IMG/VR virus record: IMGVR_UViG_3300026484_000053
Coordinates: 62,001-126,000 of that record
Strand: one strand, 5' to 3'
Length of the DNA: 64,000 bases
DNA from: a virus
Shown here: one piece after another, positions 6,862 to 14,010 of the stretch
How positions within the stretch are numbered: the stretch's first letter is position 1
Layout: each line of letters starts with the position of its first letter
The notes under the pieces: generated by a model
Told to the model about the DNA's origin: nothing
The model's input: only the letters and a program-made list of their open reading frames with translations
Databases searched by the model: none
Made by a program: the position numbers and the translations under genes

Positions 6862-7305
6862 CTAAATAAGCTCAAAATGCGGTAAGTCATGGAAAGTTTG
6901 ATCTGCATATGTTTGATCTCCATCCCAATCTAATCCAAATCTTATTTTGTGGGTTATTTTACCTTCAGAGTATAGTCTTTGCGCTATACTAGATACTTTA
7001 CCCATCATAAAATAAAATCTTCTGCTATCGAGTTCAGTACCAGAAAAGGCATTAGTGCCTTTAACATATGGCATAATATCAACAGCCATAGACACTCCGT
7101 TTATACCTTGGTGTTTAGATCTTTGCGTAACGCCGTCTAATTTGCTGCGTCCTTCTTCGAATAGTTCTATTTGTTCTTTTATAGTTCTTATTCCGCAAAT
7201 AACTGAGAAATCGTAATATTTAATAAGTTCTTCAAGTATTAACTGAATATCTTTATGACATGTGTCTAACTTACTTTTTGAAGATTCTGAAAATGAATAA
7301 GCCAT
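6862..7305 (-). CDS. Endolysin, M15-family peptidoglycan peptidase, 147 aa
   Basis: The motif SKHQGINGVSMAVDIMP (H65, D76) and the final DLPHFELI (His near residue 144) match the zinc-binding H, D, H of L-alanyl-D-glutamate/VanY-type peptidases. No signal peptide is seen, so export would need a holin, which was not identified here. The start MAYSF at 7305 is chosen because the longer in-frame extension would run back through the tandem repeats of the upstream gene; it lies 4 nt after that gene's stop with AAAGAG upstream. Length fits single-domain phage M15 endolysins. Confidence 0.88.
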   Translation of the reverse strand: MAYSFSESSKSKLDTCHKDIQLILEELIKYYDFSVICGIRTIKEQIELFEEGRSKLDGVTQRSKHQGINGVSMAVDIMPYVKGTNAFSGTELDSRRFYFMMGKVSSIAQRLYSEGKITHKIRFGLDWDGDQTYADQTFHDLPHFELI

Positions 7306-7309
7306 ACTA

Positions 7310-7798
7310 TTACTCTTTAGGCTCTGAAGAGTCTTCGACGTCTTTTGTTTTGTCTGTAACGTCAGTAACGTCAGTAACGTCTTGACCATTATTATTAGAT
7401 TTTGCATCACTTTTTGCATCACTTTTTGCATCACTTTTTGCATTGTCTTTTTTACCTTTCGCTTTCATATCTTTCTGCTTTTGGTTGTCTTTAGCTATTC
7501 CTTCGTCGTCTAGTTCTGGCTCAGGATCTGCTTCTGCGTCTATTTCTTCTGCTGAAGCTTCGTATTCTACAGCTGTTGCAGCGTTAGACACGAAATCTTG
7601 TATATTCATAGTAAGTTCGTCTAAAGAAGATTGAAAATTTATCACCTCTTTTCTCAAAGGATTCTCTTCTCTCATAATTGCCACTACTGGCAAGAAACTT
7701 ACAGCTACAAGATTAGCCTGTATTTCTCTTAACTGTGATAATGCCTCGAATCTCATATCTTCATTTAATGGTCTGAAGTGTTCGTTTAATAATTTCAT
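7310..7798 (-). CDS. Acidic protein with low-complexity repeats, 162 aa
   Basis: No family recognised. Residues 1-75 look helical. The rest is disordered and highly charged, with an SDAK repeat (12-bp units) and a VTD repeat (9-bp units) near residues 115-145. It is the first gene after the bidirectional late promoter at 7828-7841 (leader about 30 nt) and precedes the endolysin. A prohead core or scaffold-like role is possible because the charge and disorder resemble small core proteins, but this is inference. Confidence 0.6.
   Translation of the reverse strand: MKLLNEHFRPLNEDMRFEALSQLREIQANLVAVSFLPVVAIMREENPLRKEVINFQSSLDELTMNIQDFVSNAATAVEYEASAEEIDAEADPEPELDDEGIAKDNQKQKDMKAKGKKDNAKSDAKSDAKSDAKSNNNGQDVTDVTDVTDKTKDVEDSSEPKE
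7390..7440 (-). repeat. In-frame 12-bp tandem repeat encoding SDAK
   Basis: GCATCACTTTTT units repeat about four times, giving SDAK copies in frame. A neighbouring 9-bp array (GTAACGTCA units, about 7355-7383) gives VTD copies. Confidence 0.8.
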
Positions 7799-7827
7799 TT
7801 GGTTGCCTTTTGCTGCATAACGCAGTT

Positions 7828-7841
7828 TATAAATATTTATA
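7828..7841. promoter_or_regulatory. Bidirectional palindromic late promoter
   Basis: TATAAATATTTATA is a perfect 14-bp palindrome containing TATAAATA on both strands (plus 7828-7835, minus 7834-7841). It sits in the 88-bp gap between the divergent genes ending at 7798 and starting at 7887, with predicted leaders of about 30 and 46 nt. Both genes have AAAGG-type ribosome sites. Confidence 0.8.
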
Positions 7842-7886
7842 CAGCTTGATACGAATTTATGCGTGCAGGTTTGCTAAAGGAATATT

Positions 7887-8402
7887 ATGAAACAACTAAG
7901 AATTTTAAAATCATCTGAAATACCGATTATAAGAGAAGAGCTACTAAAAGAGCAGCATATGAAATGTAAGATATGTAATAAAGATTGGTCTGCAGATGCT
8001 GGATTTAGTCTAGATCATCAGCACGGTAACAAATCTGAAAAATTTGGAGAAGACGGATACGCATTAGTAAGAGGAATACTTTGCAGAGCATGTAATGTGG
8101 AAGAAGGTAAAATATGGAATTCTATGAAAAGATTTGGATTTGGTACGTCAGTTGACTCCAGGATTGAATGGTTAGAGTCATTAATATGTTATTATAAGTC
8201 AGACAAACCAAAGATAAGTGGCGAATTACTTATACACCCAAATGAAGTTCCTAAAGAACCTATAATAGGTAAAAGAGAATTTAATAAGCTTAATAAATAT
8301 TTTAAAATAAAGTATCCTAATAGAAAAGAGCTGCAATACCCAAAAAGTAAGAAGTGGAATAATATACTTAAAGAACTAAAAATAGAAATGGAGCAAAAAT
8401 GA
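7887..8402 (+). CDS. Recombination endonuclease VII (gp49-like), 171 aa
   Basis: Zinc site Cys27/Cys30 and Cys66/Cys69 (KCKIC and LCRAC), the catalytic DHQH at 43-46, and VRGILCRACN followed by EEG are the endonuclease VII signature. RIEWLESLICYYKSD matches the dimerisation helix region of T4 gp49. It cuts Holliday junctions and branched DNA before and during packaging. Its stop overlaps the portal start (ATGA), so the two are translationally coupled, which fits a packaging role. Confidence 0.9.
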   Translation: MKQLRILKSSEIPIIREELLKEQHMKCKICNKDWSADAGFSLDHQHGNKSEKFGEDGYALVRGILCRACNVEEGKIWNSMKRFGFGTSVDSRIEWLESLICYYKSDKPKISGELLIHPNEVPKEPIIGKREFNKLNKYFKIKYPNRKELQYPKSKKWNNILKELKIEMEQK

Positions 8403-9910
8403 TAGAAAAAGAACAAACATTATGGGAGTCTTTAAAGGCTAGATTTATGAAAGATCCTGAACTACCAGATTACGAATCAGAACCAGAAGAGGACGATATT
8501 GATATAGTTTTAAATTCTATAGTTCCTACAGGATTTAAAGATGACGGTCTTCATGGTCAAGGATTTGGTTTAGAATCTAAGAAAGAATTAGCTGTAAGGA
8601 AACAAGCCCAAGTAATTAGAGCTTATAGGAATCTTCTTAATATAGCAGAAGTAAATGACGCTTTAAAGGAAATAGTTAATGAAGCCGTTTTTAATCCTCA
8701 AGGTAAAGATCATATTAAAATAGATTTTGACAGCGAAATTATAGATAGTCTTAAAGATATTATACAAGACGAACTTGATAATATAGATGCTATGATGAAT
8801 CTTAAGAAAAACATGTACAGCGTATTTAAAAAATATTACGTAGACGGACAGCTTAATTTCCACTTATCGTACGCTAAAGGTGCTAAAGGTGCAAAAGGTG
8901 CGAGTGGAATTAAAGATATTAAAATAATTAGTCCTATTAATTTTATTTACAACAAGACTAAAAAACAATTTGAATATGTTAAAGAGTCTGATGGGAGTAC
9001 AGTTGAAAATACAGCTGGGTTTGATATAGAAGAAATAGTTAGAATAGATAGTGGCGAATACTCTAACGACATTATACTTGGAAATTTACATCCTGCTATT
9101 AAACCTGCAAGTATGCTTACTACACTTGAAAATATGCTTGTTCCTACTAGATATAACAGAAGTAAATCTAGAAGATTATTTAACGTAGACGTGGGTGGAC
9201 TTAATCCTGCTAAAGCGCAAGAAGCAATGAATAAGATAGAAAGAGAGTTTAAAACAAGTAAGTATTACGACGTTAAGAAAGGAACTATTAGTACTGAAAC
9301 TAATATGAGTTCTTTAACTGAAGATTATTGGTTACCTAATAGAGATGGTGGAAAAGGTACTACTGTTGAAATGATGGATGAGTCTTTTAGTGAAGACAAC
9401 CTTAATGACTTACAGTACGTTAAAAGAAAACTATATCTTAGTATGAATGTACCTATAGGTAGATTAGCTGGTATAGATTCTGCTGGTGAAGCAGAATTTA
9501 GTACAAGCGATGATACTATATCTAGAGAAGAACTTGCTTTCTTCAGCCATATTAGCAGATCAAGAATACAATTCCTAGACGGTTTTTACGAAATAATTAA
9601 GAGACAACTTATTAGTAAAGGAAAATGCACTGAAGAAGAATGGGTTAAGATAAGAAAGCAGTTCACGCTTAAATTCACTAATGAAAATACTTTCTTTGAA
9701 AAGATGGAAAGAGACAAATTAAGTGAGAATTTAGGTATTATAGACGACTTAGATGAAAAACTTGGTAAATTCTTTAGTTATGAAATGGTATTTAAAGACG
9801 TTCTGAAAATGGATGAAGAACAAATAAAAGAATTATCTGAACAAATTGCTAAAGAGAAAAAGGATCCTTTATATGCAGCGTTTTATAACTCATCTGAAGA
9901 AGAATGGTAG
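8399..9910 (+). CDS. Portal protein (gp20-like), 503 aa
   Basis: Length and motifs (early AYRNLLNIAEVNDALKEIVN, later VKRKLYLSMNVPIGRL) fit T4-type gp20, the dodecameric portal through which DNA enters and to which the neck attaches. An AKG repeat from three 9-bp units (about residues 158-166) is inserted in a variable region. ATG overlaps the endonuclease VII stop. gp14 follows 6 nt downstream. Confidence 0.9.
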   Translation: MIEKEQTLWESLKARFMKDPELPDYESEPEEDDIDIVLNSIVPTGFKDDGLHGQGFGLESKKELAVRKQAQVIRAYRNLLNIAEVNDALKEIVNEAVFNPQGKDHIKIDFDSEIIDSLKDIIQDELDNIDAMMNLKKNMYSVFKKYYVDGQLNFHLSYAKGAKGAKGASGIKDIKIISPINFIYNKTKKQFEYVKESDGSTVENTAGFDIEEIVRIDSGEYSNDIILGNLHPAIKPASMLTTLENMLVPTRYNRSKSRRLFNVDVGGLNPAKAQEAMNKIEREFKTSKYYDVKKGTISTETNMSSLTEDYWLPNRDGGKGTTVEMMDESFSEDNLNDLQYVKRKLYLSMNVPIGRLAGIDSAGEAEFSTSDDTISREELAFFSHISRSRIQFLDGFYEIIKRQLISKGKCTEEEWVKIRKQFTLKFTNENTFFEKMERDKLSENLGIIDDLDEKLGKFFSYEMVFKDVLKMDEEQIKELSEQIAKEKKDPLYAAFYNSSEEEW

Positions 9911-9916
9911 AAAATT

Positions 9917-10639
9917 ATGAACTTCAATCAAGGTAACACTAATAATAACGAGTATATGTTATTTAGATCCCAAACTGAGGAGCTAATAAACTTATATGGT
10001 GTACCAGTTACGTATATAAACGTAGTTAAGGAGAATCAAGATAAAGTATTTGGAGAGCATTCTCATATCAAAACTACTGACACTCACGAGTTATATATGC
10101 TTCCTGAAGATCCGCAAGGTTGGGAAGGCGACGGTGGACTTTTTAGTTCATTCGGATTAGAAAACTTAGATAGCGTCACGTTGTTTGTTTCAAGAAATGA
10201 TATGGAGAAAATCCATCCAGCTTTGACTGATAACGAATCGGGTGAATTACAGGTTAATGATATACCTAATGGTAGCTTATGCGTGTTTGAAAGTGACAGA
10301 ATTATGGAAGTGACTTCTTTCAAACTGCATGCAGAAGGTGCGAATAACATATATACTTCTAAATTAGGTAAAAACGTTTATAAACTTGTTATGACTACTT
10401 ATATGCCAAATGGAGATAACGTGTCTTCAGTTGATGATGTACAGGAGGACTATGAAAGTTTTGGAGATCTTGATAAAATATTCGGTAAAATAGCTGAAGA
10501 CAAAGTTGAGCAAGAGCATATTGCAGAAGAGAGAATTATGGAAGATGAAGTGGTTTATCCTGCTCCTGTTAGGAAAAAACCAATAAGAGCTAAAGTAAAT
10601 GAAATAAGTACATTAGGTGTATTTGGAGATTTAGACTAG
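9917..10639 (+). CDS. Neck protein (gp14-like), 240 aa
   Basis: Residues 13-60 (EYMLFRSQTEELINLYGVPV then VFGE) and the FSSFGLENLDSVTLFV block follow the T4 gp14 pattern. In T4, gp14 forms part of the neck joining head and tail. The last third is acidic and probably extended. It directly follows the portal gene, consistent with head-neck assembly. gp13 lies on the other strand at 20787-21503. Confidence 0.75.
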   Translation: MNFNQGNTNNNEYMLFRSQTEELINLYGVPVTYINVVKENQDKVFGEHSHIKTTDTHELYMLPEDPQGWEGDGGLFSSFGLENLDSVTLFVSRNDMEKIHPALTDNESGELQVNDIPNGSLCVFESDRIMEVTSFKLHAEGANNIYTSKLGKNVYKLVMTTYMPNGDNVSSVDDVQEDYESFGDLDKIFGKIAEDKVEQEHIAEERIMEDEVVYPAPVRKKPIRAKVNEISTLGVFGDLD

Positions 10640-10661
10640 TTTAGACATATAATGTTATAAT
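10640..10661 (+). promoter_or_regulatory. Bipartite promoter, TTTAGA box plus extended -10
   Basis: TTTAGA at 10640-10645 is 10 nt before TATAAT (10656-10661), preceded by TG. The box differs at two bases from the common TTTAAT. It begins at the gp14 stop and reads toward the structured leader and the polymerase-like gene. Confidence 0.55.
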
Positions 10662-10742
10662 AGCATAGATTTAAAATATAACCTTACGCTTCTACGCTTC
10701 TACGCGCTATATTTTAGTCACATTTTGGCCGCTTTTAGTTAG

Positions 10743-10750
10743 TATAAATA
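10743..10750 (+). promoter_or_regulatory. Late promoter box TATAAATA
   Basis: Exact late box. Predicted +1 near 10756 gives a 129-nt leader before the ATG at 10885, far longer than the 14-31 nt at most late genes, and this leader contains the hairpins at 10802-10859. Confidence 0.65.
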
Positions 10751-10801
10751 ACATTATAACTGACGTACTTTAAAGTATTAACAAACATTATGATTAGAGA
10801 T

Positions 10802-10859
10802 TTTAATTATTGGTAGCTCTCGCAGGTCCTACCAATAATTAAAGTGACCTGCGGTCACT
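10802..10859 (+). ncRNA. Structured leader: 15-bp hairpin with possible pseudoknot and competing hairpin
   Basis: TTTAATTATTGGTAG (10802-10816) pairs perfectly with CTACCAATAATTAAA (10829-10843). Its 12-nt loop ends in GCAGGTC (10822-10828), which is complementary to GACCTGC (10846-10852) just after the stem, giving an H-type pseudoknot. The same downstream bases can instead form a second hairpin, AGTGACC (10843-10849) with GGTCACT (10853-10859). The two states exclude each other. It lies 13 nt before the AGGAG ribosome site of the gene at 10885, so translational control is plausible; a DNA recombination or origin element is an alternative. Confidence 0.65.
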
Positions 10860-10884
10860 CTCTTATCAATTAATAGGAGATAAA

Positions 10885-12861
10885 ATGAAAGCAAAATTAC
10901 AAGCTCAGTCAAATCTAAATTTTGACAATATAAGCTCATTATTATTATCTTCTATAAAAACTAACAAATTCAATCAAGCTAACAAATTCAAACAATCTAA
11001 ATATAAATCTAAATTAAAGAAAAAGAAGCATATTAATGCTATATACCCTAGTTTAAGCGTTCTTAAAATGCATAAAGAATACATATCAAGCCTAGATAAC
11101 GCACCGCAATCTAGAAGTATAGATATACTTATTGACGTTATAATCGATTTTACTAAAATGCACAGAACTAATCATATGCTAAGTAAGACTAACGGTCATC
11201 TGCTTTTAAGTTCTGAATTCATGAAAAAGTCAATTAGGCATTTCAACACCAGAAGCAACCTTACAGGTACTTTAAGAATAATCACTGGTTTTTATAACAG
11301 AACAAGAAAAGGTAACAATAAAGACAGACTTGGTGCAAGTACTTATACTAAAATAGAGCAAGAAGACACTACTTATGGGTGTGATAAAAATGTACATGAA
11401 GCAGTTAAAGAATATCTACTAAGTACTGATCCTAAAGCAGATGACCATTACGAGCAAATATCTAAACCTAAGGAAAAATCTAATAAAGACAGTAAGAATT
11501 TCCTTAAGGCAATATCAACTCCTGTAAAAGCCCTTAAGCAATGCGAACAATGCGAACAATCTAACCATTATGAGCAAGGTAGTAAAACGACGCAATCTAT
11601 AAAGCAATACAGATTTGACTATAAAGATATACAAGATGAGCTAAATGTTAATAGCTTAGCTAACAGACTAAAAGAAAAAGAACGATTAAATGAGTATATG
11701 AAAGAACAAGTACGTAACGACACGTATAAGCATGCATACCAAAAATACATTTATAAGAAAAATATTGCTGAAAATAACGAGATAATACGTTATTGTAAAG
11801 ACTTCTTTGCTAAACTAACTCTTAAAGGTAATATTCGAAGCACTCAGTATTATACAATAGACATAAAAGAAAGTACAAGTATGAGAAATGGTAGAGTATA
11901 TTCTTACTTTACGTCTTTACCATCTAAAGTAAGAGACTTTATATTTAATGGAATATCACTTGACGGTAAAAACATGGCATTCGCTACGTTATATAACAAG
12001 TACGCTAAAGAAGGACTTGATCTACCATATATGAAAGACTATGTACAGAACAGAGAAAAGCACATCAGACTATTATGCGACTTTGCATATATTGAAGCAA
12101 ACGTCCTAAACGGCTATGAAATGATAGAAGATACAGATTGTAGCGGCTATACTAAGCTTATAATATATGATTACGCTGGAGAAGTAAAAAAGCATAGAAT
12201 GACAAATCTGTATAAAAAAATGAAGAAAGAAGCTAAAATGTTATACTTAAGTGCTCTATTCGGATCTAATCTTAATGAACACTTCACTGACGACAGTACA
12301 TTAAAAATGTTAAGAAGAACGGCTACAGGTGTAAATTATGATAATCCTGCGCATCATTTTATTAAAAACCTTAAATCTGATCTTCTTAAGTGCTGCGCCT
12401 TTAGTAATGTAAAAGTTAAAGATCTGGCTAATGAATTTATGAAGATAGAGACAAGTATGATGAATGAAATACAAAATACGCTTAAGTCAGACATTAAAAA
12501 TACTATAAGAATACATGATGAAGTTATTATACCTTTTATACCTAGTAAAGGTAAAGATACTATAAGAATAAGTTCTATTAATAAAATAGAACAGATATCT
12601 GATCTATATAACGTAAAGATATCTAATGTAGATGATTTATACGATTATGCTTATTATCATAATAGTTGCACTACTTGTAGTACTTGTAGTACCCAATCAA
12701 CACCAGCAGAGATTAGTATAATCGAAAATAATAAAGTACATAGTATCATTAGTAATACAAAGCTATATGATAATGCTACGTATAAGAACTTTAGTTTCTT
12801 TGTTAGAGCTAATAAGCTAAATTACAAAGATAAAGTACCAATTTCGAGCTGCAATAGTTAA
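10885..12861 (+). CDS. Putative polymerase-like or replication protein, 658 aa
   Basis: No named family. Residues about 330-365 (GRVYSYFTSLPSKVRDFIF, then LDGKNMAFATL) resemble the region around motif A in proteins with a family A polymerase-like palm, and residues 541-548 (IRIHDEVI) resemble motif C, usually HDE or HDG. A helical stretch with FGSNLNEHF (about residue 465) could be motif B. The N-terminal 120 residues are basic. Two short Cys repeats occur (CEQ CEQ, CST CST) from 9-bp tandem units. ATG follows AGGAG after the structured leader. A role in replication is inference; the fold needs structural prediction. Confidence 0.45.
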   Translation: MKAKLQAQSNLNFDNISSLLLSSIKTNKFNQANKFKQSKYKSKLKKKKHINAIYPSLSVLKMHKEYISSLDNAPQSRSIDILIDVIIDFTKMHRTNHMLSKTNGHLLLSSEFMKKSIRHFNTRSNLTGTLRIITGFYNRTRKGNNKDRLGASTYTKIEQEDTTYGCDKNVHEAVKEYLLSTDPKADDHYEQISKPKEKSNKDSKNFLKAISTPVKALKQCEQCEQSNHYEQGSKTTQSIKQYRFDYKDIQDELNVNSLANRLKEKERLNEYMKEQVRNDTYKHAYQKYIYKKNIAENNEIIRYCKDFFAKLTLKGNIRSTQYYTIDIKESTSMRNGRVYSYFTSLPSKVRDFIFNGISLDGKNMAFATLYNKYAKEGLDLPYMKDYVQNREKHIRLLCDFAYIEANVLNGYEMIEDTDCSGYTKLIIYDYAGEVKKHRMTNLYKKMKKEAKMLYLSALFGSNLNEHFTDDSTLKMLRRTATGVNYDNPAHHFIKNLKSDLLKCCAFSNVKVKDLANEFMKIETSMMNEIQNTLKSDIKNTIRIHDEVIIPFIPSKGKDTIRISSINKIEQISDLYNVKISNVDDLYDYAYYHNSCTTCSTCSTQSTPAEISIIENNKVHSIISNTKLYDNATYKNFSFFVRANKLNYKDKVPISSCNS

Positions 12862-12918
12862 ATCCTGCCTATAGTGGCGTCTGCTTTACGTCAAGTCCTT
12901 TAACGTGACTTCAACTAC

Positions 12919-12974
12919 TTCAACTACTTTAATACAACTTTAATCTATCTTATGTTATAATATACTTATAAAAA
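12919..12974 (+). repeat. Direct repeat containing a promoter, copy 1
   Basis: About 55 bp, beginning TTCAACTACTTTAATACAAC and ending in the bases after the -10, recurs 819 bp downstream at 13738-13792. The two copies flank the FISUMP gene and the degraded frame. Confidence 0.85.
12939..12961 (+). promoter_or_regulatory. Bipartite promoter for the FISUMP gene
   Basis: TTTAAT (12939-12944), 11-nt spacer, TATAAT (12956-12961) with TG before it. A second TTTAAT is at 12928. The gene starts at 12991 after AAAGGA. Confidence 0.75.
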
Positions 12975-12990
12975 TTATAAAGGATAATGA

Positions 12991-13410
12991 ATGAAATTTA
13001 AAACAATAAAATCGCCTACAACAGGCAAAATATGGATGGACAGAAACATCGGTGCCAAGAGAAGAGCCAAAGCAATTGACGATAAAAAGTCATATGGTAA
13101 GATATTAACTTGGGACGAAGCAGTAGATGTATGTAAAAAATACCCAGGCTTTAGATTACCTACGATAAAAGAGCTTAAATCCGAGAATATACAAAACAGT
13201 AATGACGCATTTAATAAACTTAAACTACCTTCTGCTGGTGACGGTTTTGCGTACAGTCAAGGTTCTTGGGGTACTCTGTGGTCGAGTTCTATCGAAAGCA
13301 AGCGCTCTTTCGCATTGGGCTTCCATTCAAAGTCTACGAGCAAGTACAAATACAATCGCGAATTTGAATTTTCAGTAAGATTAATAATGAAAAGAAGGCC
13401 AAATAAATGA
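12991..13410 (+). CDS. FISUMP/DUF1566-type protein, 139 aa
   Basis: GKIWMDRNIGA near the N-terminus and FRLPTIKEL in the middle, with LWSSS and VRLIMKR at the end, are the recurring motifs of the FISUMP/DUF1566 family, predicted to have a C-type lectin-like fold. Members are often surface or accessory proteins; no enzyme activity is implied. There is no signal peptide. Its stop overlaps the next start (ATGA). The gene lies in an 819-bp unit between direct repeats and looks like an acquired cassette. Confidence 0.7.
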   Translation: MKFKTIKSPTTGKIWMDRNIGAKRRAKAIDDKKSYGKILTWDEAVDVCKKYPGFRLPTIKELKSENIQNSNDAFNKLKLPSAGDGFAYSQGSWGTLWSSSIESKRSFALGFHSKSTSKYKYNREFEFSVRLIMKRRPNK

Positions 13411-13751
13411 AAGCAAGTAACGAAGAAATGAGAGACCAATAAGCAAGAGTCAGCTGTGACGGTTGTCCATTTTTCGATGCTATAGATAGATGCACTATAA
13501 TAAATTATAACGAAGAGATTTTCGCAGATACTGAACATAAATGTGGAGCTTACGCATGTATTGCAAATGAAGGTAATTAGGAACTTCATAAACCTGAGAT
13601 GGAGAAGCATAATTGCAAATTCCAAGTTGGTGATACAATCAGATTCAAGGGATTTTCAGGTAAATACAAGATCATCGACATTGATCACGAAAAAAGAAAA
13701 TACATCCCGGAAATTCAGACACATCATTTAATGCGACTTCAACTACTTTAA
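13407..13751 (+). pseudogene. Small Cys-rich gene with two in-frame stop codons
   Basis: From the ATG at 13407 (overlapping the FISUMP stop) one frame runs 115 codons with only two interruptions, TAA at 13440 and TAG at 13578. The middle segment contains CDGCPFF and KCGAYAC, the last contains KFQVGDTIRFKGFSGKYKII, all protein-like. The end reads into the promoter repeat. Most simply it is a decaying gene; stop readthrough is an alternative. Confidence 0.55.
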
Positions 13752-13792
13752 TACAACTTTAATCTATCTTATGTTATAATATACTTATAAAA
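13738..13792 (+). repeat. Direct repeat containing a promoter, copy 2
   Basis: Matches 12919-12974 base for base through the -10 region, with one extra A in the A-run that follows. Recombination between the copies would delete 819 bp and leave one promoter. Confidence 0.85.
13758..13780 (+). promoter_or_regulatory. Bipartite promoter before the primase-helicase genes
   Basis: TTTAAT (13758-13763), 11-nt spacer, TATAAT (13775-13780) with TG before it. It drives 13810 and the overlapping gene at 14010. Confidence 0.75.
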
Positions 13793-13809
13793 AATTATAA
13801 AGGTTTATT

Positions 13810-14010
13810 ATGAAACTTCAAACTTCTATTAATGGTACGTTAAAAGAGTATCTTCATCTTTTAATAGGTAAAAAATTCAAGAGTGCTTCAGGTAACATTT
13901 ACGAAATTAATGTTCTACCTTTCGCTTTTTATGCTATATCTTTTAATGATAACGTATTATTTACGTCTAACAGAGCAGATGTTATAAATGATTGGCTGTA
14001 CAGAAACTAA
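13810..14010 (+). CDS. Hypothetical protein, 66 aa
   Basis: No family recognised. It is a small protein with alternating hydrophobic strands, no Cys and no clear membrane segment. ATG follows AAAGG. The stop overlaps the start of the primase-helicase (TAATG), indicating translational coupling with a replication gene. Confidence 0.65.
   Translation: MKLQTSINGTLKEYLHLLIGKKFKSASGNIYEINVLPFAFYAISFNDNVLFTSNRADVINDWLYRN

Noticed and set aside
7306-7443. Endolysin start extended to MQKVMQKV
   Set aside because: The extension is the repeat region of gene 7310 read in another frame.
10802-10859. Retron or reverse-transcriptase RNA
   Set aside because: The neighbouring protein has HDE, not a YxDD reverse-transcriptase motif, and no msr/msd arrangement is seen.
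13992-14009. TTG start for the first primase-helicase
   Set aside because: ATG 14010 overlaps the previous stop and removes only six residues.
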